The notes beneath the pieces are model-generated. The model was given only the letters and a program-made list of their open reading frames with translations. It ran no database searches and was not told the DNA's origin. The position numbers and the translations under genes were made by a program. This document shows, one piece after another, positions 17,463 to 26,006 of a stretch of DNA of 64,000 nt. The DNA is from Streptomyces sp. LUP47B (GTDB lineage: Bacteria > Actinomycetota > Actinomycetes > Streptomycetales > Streptomycetaceae), in assembly GCF_001746295.1 (NCBI RefSeq), contig NZ_MJAH01000001.1:57192-121191 (forward strand). Reading direction: 5' to 3'. Position 1 is the stretch's first letter; every line of letters starts with the position of its first letter.

Positions 17463-17514
17463 CACCAACTGGAGCCGCTGGAAGCCGACATGCTGGGTCC
17501 ACTGAACGACGTCA
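17463..17514 (-). repeat. Right terminal inverted repeat of the IS21-family element
   Basis: Inverted partner of 14250-14301. It lies beyond the GNAT gene rather than just after istB, which places that gene inside the element. Confidence 0.8.
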
Positions 17515-17574
17515 GAGCCACCTGGGCGGAGCTGACGGTGTGGTCTTGAGGTGCTTGCTGGGTATGGGGTTTGC

Positions 17575-18120
17575 ATGACAGACGCCTCAACCGTGGTGCC
17601 GCTGGTCAGCGGGCTGGGCGGTGCCGCGATCGGAGCGGCAGCCGCGATCTATGTGCCAATGCGTCAGCGGCGGCATCAGTCTCGGGATGATGAGCAGTCG
17701 CTTCGCGAGCGCCTGATCCGCGAGGAGATCAGCTCGCTCACCCGGCTGCGCACGACGGGGCGAGCGTGGCTCGATGTCCTACTTCGTAGTCATCAAAGTC
17801 TCCGAGCCGGACTGGACATTGATCTCAACCGATTCGACGACGAGATCACCAAGGCAAGCCTCAGAACGGCTTCAGTCGCTTATCAGCGCGCTTCGCTGCC
17901 GCAGCCTGATCAAGAAGTGGAGAGCCTATCCGCAGACATCTTCGACGGGTTGCAGAATCTGTCATGGACACTCCGGGAGCGGATCGTCGAAGGCCCTCGT
18001 GCCGCAGAAGGCATACCTGACTTCTCAGCGCAGTTCGACCGGATCAAGGAGCTCCGGGCTGCACTCAACGTGAAGCTACTCGAACGCATTGAACAGCTCT
18101 CGAGGCAGTTGCTGCGCTGA
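17575..18120 (+). CDS. Unknown protein with N-terminal membrane anchor
   Basis: A 181-residue protein starting at ATG 17575. Residues 6-30 form one hydrophobic, Gly/Ala-rich segment followed by MRQRRHQSRDDEQ, so the rest is probably cytoplasmic. The remainder is Arg/Glu/Leu-rich and likely helical or coiled. It has the same plan as the gene at 35771 (N-terminal anchor, charged helical body), a layout common in uncharacterised Streptomyces proteins. Codon use is less G/C-biased than in neighbours, suggesting recent arrival. No function is proposed. Confidence 0.65.
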   Translation: MTDASTVVPLVSGLGGAAIGAAAAIYVPMRQRRHQSRDDEQSLRERLIREEISSLTRLRTTGRAWLDVLLRSHQSLRAGLDIDLNRFDDEITKASLRTASVAYQRASLPQPDQEVESLSADIFDGLQNLSWTLRERIVEGPRAAEGIPDFSAQFDRIKELRAALNVKLLERIEQLSRQLLR

Positions 18121-18362
18121 ACGGCTTCACACGAGCAACCGGATGATCTTCACCCACTGCCAACAGTCCGCCCCCCAACGAGTTGGTGCAGTCAACACCA
18201 CTTGCACACAGGCCCTCCTCCGAGGTGTCCCACACCGAACTCGGTAGTCCCTCAGCGGGAGCACTGTAGGTGTAGCCATGGTGCGCGTCCGTTCTGCATG
18301 GGCGATACGCGATGCTATCGCCTCGAACACAGAATAGAACACGATGGCCGCGGCCCCCTGAT

Positions 18363-19676
18363 GCTCCTATTGCCCGTCAAGCGGCTTGGAGCCAGTCGCG
18401 GTAGGCGTGGGCGAGGTCGTCGTCTCTGCGGATTCCGCGTTCGAGGGTGGAGATGGTGGCGGGCCAGACTCCGAGGTGTTGTGCGGCAGCGGTGAGGGTG
18501 AGGTTCTTGGATTGCCGCAGGGGCCGTAGGTCAGCGATGCCGGGGACCGTGACGGTGGTGGTCAGGCAGCGGAACATCTCCCGGGCAATGGCCCGTTTCA
18601 GGAGCCGGATGATCTCCTTCTTCGTCCGTCCGGCGGTGGTCTGGCGTGCCACGTATTCGCGTGTGCGGGAGTCGCTGGACATGCGGACCAGGGCGATGCG
18701 GTAGAGGGCCGCGTTGGCCTGGCGGTCGCCGCCGCGTGAGAGGCGGTGGCGGTTGGTCCGGCCGCTGGAGGCGGGGACCGGTGCGGCTCCGCAGAGGGCG
18801 GCGAAGGACGCTTCGCTCCGCATGCGTTCGGGGTTGCCCCCGGCGGTGACCAGCAGCTGGGCCGCGGTGTCGGGGCCGACGCCGTAGGCGGCCCGCAAGC
18901 CGGGGTTGTGGACGGTGACCTCGCCGTCCAGGGCCCGGGTCAGTGCCTCGTGCTCGGCGGTCAGCTCTTTGACACGTCGGGCGAGGCTTCTGAGCGCGGT
19001 AAGGACCGCGGTGTGGACGGCGTCCCCGGACGGCCGTAGCCGGGCCAGGGTGTCGGTGCGGTCCGTTCCTTTGAGCTGCCCGTACTTGGTGCGGATGGTG
19101 TCAGGGGCGGTGATGAGGAGGTGGCCGATCTGGTTCAGAGCGGCGGTGCGGGCCTTGACGGCGGAGCGGGCGGCGTTGTGCAGGGCGCGTATGCCGGCGA
19201 CGGTGTCGTCCTTGGGTGAGCCGCAGGCGCGTCCGGACAGAGCGGCACGCGCGGCTGCGTAGGCGTCGATGGGGTCGGACTTGCCGATGCGGCGGCGTTC
19301 GGCCCGGTCGGGCCGGTTGACCTCCACGACGTGAAGGCCCCCCGAGCGGGCGGCCCGGGTGAAGCCGGCACCGTAGGAGGACGTGCCTTCCACTCCGATC
19401 GCCCTCACGTGGCCATGGGCTTCAAGGAAGGCCAGGGCCGCGGCGTACCCGGCCGCGGTCGTGGTGAACTCGGCGTCGGCGAGGTGTCCGCCGTTGTCGC
19501 TGATGACCGCGACGTGGAGGGTGTCGGCATGAAAGTCGACCCCTCCGAGCACGTCCCGGTCCGCTGTGTCTGGTGCCGCCGCCGATGTCATGCTGATGAT
19601 GCCTTCCTTGCCGGAGGTAGGCACCGGCCGGGTGGCGCAGACAGGACATTGAAGGGGCTTCTGACCAAGCTCCTAT
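18363..19676 (-). mobile_element. IS110-family element (ends tentative)
   Basis: The transposase gene is flanked by an exact 8-bp repeat GCTCCTAT at 18363-18370 and 19669-19676. IS110 elements lack inverted repeats and usually show only a short shared core at their ends, so this repeat may mark the ends. The left flank would then be at the 19.67-kb side, upstream of the transposase. Ends could also lie further out. Confidence 0.5.
18377..19591 (-). CDS. IS110-family transposase with C-terminal XRE-type HTH
   Basis: A 404-residue protein. The N-terminal DEDD (RuvC-like) domain shows GGVDFHADTLHVAVI, VEGTSSYG and SDPIDAYAAARAA, which supply its acidic residues. The C-terminal Tnp-20 domain has FAALCGAAPVPASSG with the catalytic Ser. 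About 50 extra residues follow, with an XRE-like pattern (NLTLTAAAQHLGVWPATIS, then TLERGIRRDD). This tail is unusual for the family and may bind DNA at the element's own promoter. I use the ATG at 19591, with GGAAGG ten bases upstream. IS110 enzymes use an RNA guide encoded beside the gene. Confidence 0.85.
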   Translation of the reverse strand: MTSAAAPDTADRDVLGGVDFHADTLHVAVISDNGGHLADAEFTTTAAGYAAALAFLEAHGHVRAIGVEGTSSYGAGFTRAARSGGLHVVEVNRPDRAERRRIGKSDPIDAYAAARAALSGRACGSPKDDTVAGIRALHNAARSAVKARTAALNQIGHLLITAPDTIRTKYGQLKGTDRTDTLARLRPSGDAVHTAVLTALRSLARRVKELTAEHEALTRALDGEVTVHNPGLRAAYGVGPDTAAQLLVTAGGNPERMRSEASFAALCGAAPVPASSGRTNRHRLSRGGDRQANAALYRIALVRMSSDSRTREYVARQTTAGRTKKEIIRLLKRAIAREMFRCLTTTVTVPGIADLRPLRQSKNLTLTAAAQHLGVWPATISTLERGIRRDDDLAHAYRDWLQAA

Positions 19677-19680
19677 CAGG
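19592..19680 (-). ncRNA. Possible IS110 bridge/seek RNA region
   Basis: In the IS110 group the guide RNA is encoded between the left end and the transposase start. Here that space contains a potential stem TGACC...GGTCA (19662-19682) surrounding the 8-bp end repeat. It is short for a bridge RNA of the size known from IS621, so the RNA might be reduced or extend upstream. Placement is by family analogy; I cannot fold it here. Confidence 0.25.
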
Positions 19681-19836
19681 TCATGTTCCACCCGGCCGGA
19701 GCCATGAGAACAGGTCCCGGCGGCCGGACAGAACAGCGGCAAGACAGCCCAGCAGGACGTCAGTCAGTGCCCGAGCCACGGCCACCGGAACCTGAGTATC
19801 AGGATCAATGTCAGTGCCGCGCCGTACGGTGGAGTC

Positions 19837-20487
19837 ATGCCCCATGCCTTCCGGCCTCACGGCCGGGTGACGCCTGCCCTGGACCAGGTCAACGAGAGCA
19901 TCCGCCGTCTCATGCATCAGCCCGCGAGCAACGAACGCACGGCCGCGTACGCGCGGCTTCTCGCCGATTGGGCCTACGTCACGACCGCCAACACAGGCCA
20001 GTCCCCGCCGCATCAACCCCCTGCCCTGACGGACTCAAGCGGGCCTTCCTCAAGTGCGGAGCCACTCAGCTGCACCGACGAAATCCTCAACGATGACCCT
20101 GAGGACGTCGCTAACGCCCTCGAGACGCTGAAGGCCGCCGCCTCGGGCCAAGCACGCGGTGCGCACCCCGCACCGGGTGCGCGCACCACCGTCATGCAGT
20201 GCGCACCGCGCCGGTCGGTGAGGTGGCGTCAGGCCGCGCGAACGGCATCTCAGGCGGCATGGCACCCGCGCATCAGGCCGGGCGCTCGCCGTTCGCGGCG
20301 AACCCTCCCGGCTCCGTGGCGGGCGCCTGCCGCTGCCGACCGTGGTCAACGAGCGGAACCGCACCGGGCGCAGCGAGAACGACGTGCGTGTGCTGACGAT
20401 CGACGCACGAGCAGCGGCTGGCACTCCCCCGTCACGGGCCACTTGCTTATGGCATGCCTCGCCCACTTATGGGCGCATTGGGCCTAA
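19837..20487 (+). CDS. Hypothetical protein, uncertain 3' half
   Basis: The first 100 codons look like a real protein: MPHAFRPHGRVTPALDQVN, RTAAYARLLADWAYV and DEILNDDPEDVANALETLKA have balanced composition. After about 20160 the product becomes Arg/Ala/Pro noise, so the true gene may have lost its frame there. No family recognised. Confidence 0.35.
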   Translation: MPHAFRPHGRVTPALDQVNESIRRLMHQPASNERTAAYARLLADWAYVTTANTGQSPPHQPPALTDSSGPSSSAEPLSCTDEILNDDPEDVANALETLKAAASGQARGAHPAPGARTTVMQCAPRRSVRWRQAARTASQAAWHPRIRPGARRSRRTLPAPWRAPAAADRGQRAEPHRAQRERRACADDRRTSSGWHSPVTGHLLMACLAHLWAHWA

Positions 20488-20551
20488 GTTTCATAGTTGA
20501 TGATGATATAGGCCTGTCCAGGGTTCCGCACTCGAACGGAGAACGCCCCAC

Positions 20552-20833
20552 ATGCGCATTCGCAAGCTCCTGACCGTAACCGCCATGGCTGCCGCAACAG
20601 TCTTCGGCAGCATTGGCCCAGCCACCGCCGGGGACGAAGAGATCAGCGGCCGCATCGTTCAATCCGCTTCCGGGAATGACCAGCCAGAGCATGTCGGACA
20701 TGAAATGCCGAGCTCGTTGCCTGAGCACGGCGTGAATCGAATCGGGGGCATTTCCGACCACCGAGAGACTCCGGCCGCAGAGAGTTCTGATCAAGAAGCA
20801 GGCGAAGGCCTCCTTCGCCGGCTGTTCGGCTGA
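20552..20833 (+). CDS. Small secreted protein with signal peptide
   Basis: A 93-residue product with a clear Sec signal: MRIRKL, a hydrophobic core TVTAMAAATVFGS, and a cleavage site after PATA (residue 26). The mature part is about 67 residues, acidic and His/Ser/Glu-rich, with no Cys and a basic LLRRLFG end. The ATG follows CGGAGAA by seven bases. It has no recognised domain. The neighbours are decayed, so no context helps. Confidence 0.7.
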   Translation: MRIRKLLTVTAMAAATVFGSIGPATAGDEEISGRIVQSASGNDQPEHVGHEMPSSLPEHGVNRIGGISDHRETPAAESSDQEAGEGLLRRLFG

Positions 20834-21263
20834 GCGAATGGCGCGGAGCTCTGACCTGCGCCCGGCGCACCCTTACCGCTGGCGTCAGGGTTCGCCAGCG
20901 CGCTGACCTGCCGTGGTCGGTCTCGTGGTCGGGGTGTCCTGGCCCGTCTACTCGGTGGTGTGGTCGGGGTCGGGGAAGCTCCGGCGGGCAGTGCTGTTCC
21001 AGGATCTCCACCCATTGGTGCAGGCCGACGAAGCCGGTGGTGGCGGCCTGCACCTGGACCAGTTCGGTCATGGCCTCGATGAACGGCTGAGCAGGGGTGC
21101 CTGGTTCGATTGTGGCGGCGGCCCGTCGTAGACGTTCGCGCGCGGCCGGAGTCGAATGGACGCTGCTGTGGATCGAGAACACCGCCAGCCAGCTGACCAA
21201 AGGCCGGCCGTAGGCCACGGCGCCCAGCGGGCTGACGATCACCAGGTAGTAGAGCGGGTTCAG
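20643..21263 (-). CDS. Doubtful hypothetical protein downstream of the DUF402 gene
   Basis: Minus-strand reading from a possible CTG at 21263 (GGAGGG just upstream) or a GTG at 21242. The first 115 residues are plausible: LYYLVIVSPLGAVAYGRPLV is hydrophobic, and QPFIEAMTELVQVQAATTGF looks helical. The last 80 residues are poor and overlap the signal-peptide gene on the other strand, so the real end is probably near 20930 and lost by a frameshift. It overlaps the DUF402 stop (CTGA). Confidence 0.3.
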   Translation of the reverse strand: MNPLYYLVIVSPLGAVAYGRPLVSWLAVFSIHSSVHSTPAARERLRRAAATIEPGTPAQPFIEAMTELVQVQAATTGFVGLHQWVEILEQHCPPELPRPRPHHRVDGPGHPDHETDHGRSARWRTLTPAVRVRRAQVRAPRHSLSRTAGEGGLRLLLDQNSLRPESLGGRKCPRFDSRRAQATSSAFHVRHALAGHSRKRIERCGR

Positions 21264-21946
21264 CCGCCCTCCGGTGCAACCCTCTCCGCGGCCACCGTGG
21301 GCCGGGGCAGGCGCGGCGTAGGCCAGGCCGGCTCCCACGCCCAGGCCGCCCACCGCTCCGCGTGCGCGAAGACACCGGCACGGTCGGCGAGCATCACCAG
21401 CACCTGGGCGCGGGCGTCGTCGACGGCCTAGTGCTCGGCGTCGGAGACGATGCCGAGGCGGCGCACGTGCGCGTACTCGTCTTCGTCCTTCCACTCCCAG
21501 CCGGTGAGGTCGGGGTGGATGAGCAGGTCCACGGTGAGATCGAAGGTGTCGAACCCGGCCTCAGTACGGCGGGTGGGGTGCTCGAAGTTGACGTACCAGT
21601 TCCGCAGTCGCCGCCCGGCGCCGTCGGGGACGAAGAAGGCGTTGATGCTGAACCAGGCTGCCGGAGGCTTCCACAGCAGCAGGTCGGTCTCCTGCCACAC
21701 CGCGTCCGCGAGTTCCCACCGGCCGGTCGCCATCGCCTCGAACGCCTCGGTGCGCACCGAGCGGTCTCCGTCGTCGCGGGCCTTCGCGTACAGGGCGGGC
21801 CAGCGGGCCTCCGCCCCGGGCGCACAGGCGGTCACCAGCGCCTCGTCGATGTCCGCGAGAACCCGCAGCGCCTGCTCGCTCCACACCCGGCCGGAGCGGT
21901 GCACGTCGCGCCGTACGACCGTCTCGCCCGTCTCGAAACTTCGCAC
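21260..21946 (-). pseudogene. DUF402-domain protein with in-frame TAG
   Basis: The GTG at 21946 follows GGAGG. The product reads SGRVWSEQALRVLADIDEAL, WQETDLLLWKP, NWYVNFEHPTRRTEAGFDTF and WEWKDEDEYAHVRRLG, the body of a DUF402 protein. At 21430-21428 a TAG interrupts after DAEH. The same frame continues for 55 sense codons with the expected C-terminus (AVDDARAQVLVMLADRAG, then WEPAWPTPRLP) and stops at 21260. DUF402 proteins include nucleoside phosphatase-like enzymes. A single substitution, read error or readthrough would each explain the stop. Confidence 0.75.
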
Positions 21947-22025
21947 CACGTCCTCCACCGCCGGCCACGGTCGGGATGTCCGGCCAGGCTCGCCCACCTC
22001 AGCGTGCACGGGAAGGGCACAGCGC

Positions 22026-22241
22026 TCAGGGGCTGCCCGACTGAGTAACACCCTGCGCGAGTTGGCCAACGACATCGAAGACGGTCTGGCCGAACGCGGT
22101 AGGGGCGATCAGCACGCCGAAAACCAACACGATCACGACAGTCAGCTTCTCGTCGTTCCGGCTCCGGGCCTCCGTACGCCTCCGCAGCCGCACGACGATG
22201 ATGACCGCCAGCAGAACCGCAACATTGATCGACAAAACCAC
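22026..22241 (-). CDS. Small two-helix membrane protein
   Basis: A 71-residue protein. The GTG at 22241 has GGGAGGG just upstream. It contains a first hydrophobic helix (INVAVLLAVIIVV), a basic linker RLRRRTEARSRNDEK, and a second helix (LTVVIVLVFGVLIAPTAFG). Size and layout resemble small membrane proteins on actinomycete mobile elements. It lies upstream of the DUF402 gene on the same strand, 79 bp apart. Function unknown. Confidence 0.7.
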   Translation of the reverse strand: MVLSINVAVLLAVIIVVRLRRRTEARSRNDEKLTVVIVLVFGVLIAPTAFGQTVFDVVGQLAQGVTQSGSP

Positions 22242-22616
22242 CGGCCCGCCCTCCCCGTCACACGAACGTCTCAGCCCACAAGTAGCTCGCACCCCTCCAT
22301 GCGGTGGGCTGATCACCTATCGTTGGCGGCAAAACGCTTCTGCCCGGCCGGATTTCCGGCCTTGACCGGCCCGCTCAGCCGCGTTCCACCCCACAGGCGG
22401 CGCGGTGCGGGCCGCGTGCCTTGAGCGGAGGCCCTGAACCTTTTGACGGGCCATGACCGCCCAGGGCCTCCTCCTGCCTTGGCCGAACCCGGCCAGAGCG
22501 GGGTCCCGCATCCGACACCGGAACGGACAAGGGACCGCGGACACAGTTCGGGCGTGTCACACGACCAACGCGAGCGGCATCTCACGGACACGGCCCACGT
22601 CAGCGCCGGTCGTTTA

Positions 22617-23026
22617 TCAGCCCTGCGGGAGGGCTCGCGTCGGACGCGGCACGACGGCCGTCATCGTCTTGCCCGACGCATGGACCTGGACCCGCACGCC
22701 GATGGAGAGGTCCTGCACCAGCTGCCAGCCGAACCCGCCTGGCCGGGTCGCATCCAGCGGCTGCGGCCGAGGCGGGAGGGGGCTGGCATCGTGCACCGTC
22801 ACGGTGACCGTCCCCGCACCGGCCGTCAGCTCGAACTGGGTCACCCCGTCGGCGTGCCGCACCGCGTGGTGCACAGTTCCGACACCACCATCAGCACCGT
22901 GTCCACGGCGTTGCCGCCATCCGGCGCGACCACCAGCAGAAAACCGCGGGCCACATCAGTGGCCTGCCCAGCCGCCCGCACGCTGCCGTCGTCGAGAGGT
23001 TCGAGGCCTTCTTGAGGTGGATGCAC
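22617..23026 (-). pseudogene. RsbW-like ATP-binding protein, frameshifted in the N box
   Basis: The first frame gives VRAAGQATDVARGFLLVVA and VDTVLMVVSEL. It then shifts at GAACTGTGCACC (about 22865) into the frame that reads HHAVRHADGVTQFEL, PGGFGWQLVQDLSI and TMTAVVPRP. One missing base at the N box splits an otherwise standard HATPase_c_2 protein. The start is not certain because the 5' part is short. Confidence 0.7.
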
Positions 23027-23075
23027 CGTTACGGTCTCAAGTCGACAATCACCCGCACCGGCCTGCGAGTTGGGT

Positions 23076-24122
23076 TCAACGCAGAGTTGCCTCGATCACG
23101 GAAAAGGGCGAAGGCGTCGGCACGATCCGGTCGACCGTGAAACCCGCGTCGCCGAGTAGCGCTTCGTACTCCTGCGCAGTGCGTTCACGACCCGTCAGCA
23201 TGGCCAGCATCGTCAAGTCGATCATCTTCGCGAGATGAGGCGCGTCCCCCTCCGGCAGAACGGCTTCGATCACTACGAGCCGGGCTCCGGGGCTCGCGGC
23301 CCGCGCGATCGAACCGAGTATCTTGCCGGACGACGCGTCGTCCCAGTCATGCAGGATGTAGGACAGCACATAGACGTCCGCGGCCGGCACCGCGTCGAAG
23401 AAGTCGCCCCCGAAGACCTCGACACGGTCCGCGAGACCGTGTCGCCGCAGCAACTCGTGTGCGTCGGACACGACATGCGGCAAGTCGAAGACGATCCCGC
23501 GCCGGTCCGTGTCACGGCCGAGCAGTTCGGCCATGACGGTGCCGTCGGCACCGCCGATGTCCGCCACGAGCTTCCCGTCGGGCAGGACATAGCCGTCGAA
23601 CATCCCTGCTCGCAGGCCGCCCGTCACGTTCGCCATGGCGCCGGTCAGCAGGGCGGCGCGCTCCGGGTCCTCGGCCAGCCACTCGAAGAAGGGCTTCCCG
23701 TAAAGGGTCTCCGCGGCGGGTTTCCCTGTCCTCACAGTGCCCAGCAGCTCGCTGAACGGCTGATAGTGCGTCTGCATCCAGTACAGCGCCGCGTCCCGCA
23801 GCGAGGCCGGGTGCGACGCGGACAGCAGCTCACCGAAGGATGTCACCTCGACCGTGTCGTGCCCGACGTGACGGAACAGGCCGAGCGGTGCGAGTGTGCG
23901 CAACAGGCGCCGTAGAGCGTCCTCGTCGGCGCCCGTCTCCGTCGCCAGCCGCCCGGGGGACCGAGGCCCCTCCGCGAGCCTGGTGGCGATGTCCAACTCG
24001 GCCACAACATACAGCGCCTGGGAGATCTGGAAGCCTGCCAGCATTTGGGTCATCAGCGCCGCCTCGGTCGGGGCCGCGGGTGCGGCTCCGACGGCGTCGC
24101 TCGTTTCGATAGTGCTCAACAC
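23076..24122 (-). CDS. SAM-dependent O-methyltransferase (Methyltransf_2 type)
   Basis: A 348-residue enzyme of the class that methylates phenolic or polyketide hydroxyls. The N-terminal dimerisation domain begins LMTQMLAGFQISQALYVVAE. The SAM site is VADIGGADGTVMAELLGR near residue 185, and the LSYILHDWDD block near residue 250 holds the region around the catalytic His. The GTG at 24122 has TGGAG seven bases upstream. It stands alone among decayed genes, so it may be a remnant of a biosynthetic cluster or a resistance or tailoring gene. Substrate unknown. Confidence 0.88.
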   Translation of the reverse strand: MLSTIETSDAVGAAPAAPTEAALMTQMLAGFQISQALYVVAELDIATRLAEGPRSPGRLATETGADEDALRRLLRTLAPLGLFRHVGHDTVEVTSFGELLSASHPASLRDAALYWMQTHYQPFSELLGTVRTGKPAAETLYGKPFFEWLAEDPERAALLTGAMANVTGGLRAGMFDGYVLPDGKLVADIGGADGTVMAELLGRDTDRRGIVFDLPHVVSDAHELLRRHGLADRVEVFGGDFFDAVPAADVYVLSYILHDWDDASSGKILGSIARAASPGARLVVIEAVLPEGDAPHLAKMIDLTMLAMLTGRERTAQEYEALLGDAGFTVDRIVPTPSPFSVIEATLR

Positions 24123-24454
24123 GTCTCATCTCCAGGAAACAACAGGAACTTCAGAAGCACAGGCGTCAGCGCTGTGCTGTGACAGGTGCCGCATGGGGCA
24201 CTGCGTGGGCGCCTGCAAAATCCTTCCAGGGCGTGGCACCGTCGCAAGAGCAACACCTGTTCAACCAGTGCTCACTTCTGCCTACCGCCTCCGGGACGGG
24301 CTCACCGGCCGACGTCAGGGCCGCCGCCTGGGCCAGCGCGGGTGCCAGTCGTGCCTCGACGTCGTCGAACCCCGTGTCAGGACTCCCTTGACCAGTTCGA
24401 TCAGAGCGTTGCGGGCGGCCTGCACACCGGCCGGGGTGAGCTCGTTCAGCGTCG

Positions 24455-24746
24455 CGCCCGCGACTCACTCCCGCACTCCACTCGGCAGTCCTCCCCGCAG
24501 TACCGCGCTGGCCGGAGCCGGTATCAGCAGCGTGGGGAGCCTGGCGGCCACGCTGGCTGGCGCCCCCTGGGGCATCGTCCTGGCCGTTGCTCTCAGCGGC
24601 CTGCTGATCGTGCTTGTGCAATCTGTCGTTCAGGGAATGATTCCCCAGACTCAGCCGATCGTCTCTCCTGGTGGCAGGCCTACTGGAACTACCGCCGGGC
24701 ACGCAGCCAGGCCACCGCCCCGCCCGAGCGTCGTCCCCCGGCATGA
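24455..24746 (+). pseudogene. Fragment of a small membrane protein, frameshifted
   Basis: One frame gives SLAATLAGAPWGIVLAVALS and GLLIVLVQSVV, a clear membrane helix. The next frame then gives PDSADRLSWWQAYWNYRRAR and ends at 24746. Joining them at about 24635 makes a sensible protein end. The upstream part and the rest of 24130-24450 are unreadable debris, with a possible minus-strand remnant (DDVEARLAPALAQAAAL). Confidence 0.35.
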
Positions 24747-24767
24747 CGACGCACGGCGGGTGGGGCG

Positions 24768-25462
24768 ATGGCTGTTGACATGCGTCAGGCCTGTGTTGGG
24801 ACGGACGCCGACGGTCGGACAGCCGGGCCAGGTGCCGGTCAGGCGACGGGTGGCGGTGGCGCCACCGCGGTCGACGACGGCTTTCACACCGGCGAAGATA
24901 GCGCCCTGCAGGACGGCCGCAGATACCACCTCACGGCCGACCGGGAAGCCTTCACCCGCGAGCCGCCCAAGACGCTGAAGGGCCGGATCGGCTACCTGAT
25001 CCGGCAGTTGGGCAGCGCCCCCGCGGTCGCGCAGGAGATCGGCGTCAGCCCGCGGTCGGTGGAGCGCTACCGCAAGGGCGAAAGCAAGCACCCGCCCCAG
25101 GCCATCGCCGAACGGATCGACGCCGCCGTACGGCAGCGATGACAGCCGCAGGTGCGCAAGCGCCGGCAGAAGCAGGCCGCCACCGCGACCGGGATCACGG
25201 TGGAGACGAGGCCCGGTTCGGGTACACCGCGCCCATCGGCACGACCGACGACGGACGCTTCCGCCGCCTGACGGTGCACCTCCCCCCGGCCTACGCACAA
25301 CGCCTCTTCGACGCCCGCAACACCGGCGCCAGCGACCAGCAGATGCGCCAGATCATCGCTGAAGGCTTCAAAGAGATCTACTTCCAGGACGGCGGAACCC
25401 GCGCCGCAGGACTCTCCGACGTCACCCTCAACGACATCGACTACCTCGACCTCGACTACTAA
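24768..25462 (+). pseudogene. tpg: Telomere terminal protein gene tpg, broken
   Basis: The readable protein matches the Streptomyces terminal protein Tpg along most of its length. It shows AFTREPPKTLKGRIGYLIRQ, LGSAPAVAQEIGVSPRSVER (the helix-turn-helix), ARFGYTAPIGTTDDGRFRRL, TVHLPPAYAQRLFDAR and the acidic end DIDYLDLDY. Tpg caps the 5' ends of linear replicons and primes end patching. Two lesions are visible. The conserved Trp after VRQR is a TGA at 25138, and one base is missing near 25212 (ACGAGGCCCGG). The N-terminus before AFTR is not family-like. No tap gene is upstream. Confidence 0.85.
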
Positions 25463-25583
25463 CCTGGCGCCGACCGGCGGGCCCGGCACCTGCTTGGGTG
25501 AGCCGAAGCAATAGTTGTCACAAAGGCAGCCTTGATGTCACCGAGCCAGCGGGCATCCCCCATCGAACCCGTGAGCGTGACCC

Positions 25584-26006
25584 TCAACGGGCCGCCGCCA
25601 GGCGCTCCGGGAGTCGCGTGATCGCGGCGGCCACGGCGAACCCGAGTGTGACGCCGGCGGCGGAGGCGATGGTCGCCGCCCAAGCCGCTTCGAGGGAGCC
25701 GGGCAGGACGGCGCTGGTGAGCTGGCTCGCGCCTGACAGCGCCGCCACTGCGGCCAGTGCGGCCGGCCAGCGGTGCCGTACCCCATCGATGATGTCGTCG
25801 ACGACATTCCAGAGGAGCATCACAGCCATGATGTAGGAGCCGCCGAATTCATCGTCCCAACCCACCGCGGTGACCGTGGCCCCGAAGGCGAGCACCAACA
25901 GCCAGACCCCTATCAGCCGCCAATAGGGCGTGGGTTGCTGCCGTCCTGCACCACGGGGGATCCAGAAGAACCGTGTGATGCGTTGGACGACCGTGTCCTT
26001 CTGCAT
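25584..26006 (-). CDS. Small polytopic membrane protein
   Basis: A 140-residue protein starting MQKDTVVQRITRFFWIPR, with four hydrophobic segments: LIGVWLLVLAFGATVTAVG, IMAVMLLWNVV, ALAAVAALSGASQL and AAWAATIASAAGVTLGFAVA. Basic residues before the first helix suggest a cytoplasmic N-terminus. No family recognised. It lies just past the tpg relic, convergent to it. Confidence 0.6.
   Translation of the reverse strand: MQKDTVVQRITRFFWIPRGAGRQQPTPYWRLIGVWLLVLAFGATVTAVGWDDEFGGSYIMAVMLLWNVVDDIIDGVRHRWPAALAAVAALSGASQLTSAVLPGSLEAAWAATIASAAGVTLGFAVAAAITRLPERLAAAR

Larger units (their letters stand above)
14250..17514 (+). mobile_element. IS21-family element carrying a GNAT passenger gene
   Basis: About 3.27 kb bounded by imperfect 52-bp terminal inverted repeats, both starting TGACGT. 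It contains istA, istB, a strong hairpin, and then an N-acetyltransferase gene facing the other way. A second shorter inverted repeat (GAAGTGGCCCC near 14335, GGGGCCACTTC near 17428) lies just inside, as expected for the multiple end repeats of IS21 elements. No convincing target duplication is seen, consistent with a deletion at the left flank. Confidence 0.75.

Noticed and set aside
18127..18342. 71-codon minus frame next to the IS110 element
   Set aside because: No ribosome binding site and no sensible composition; likely flanking non-coding DNA.
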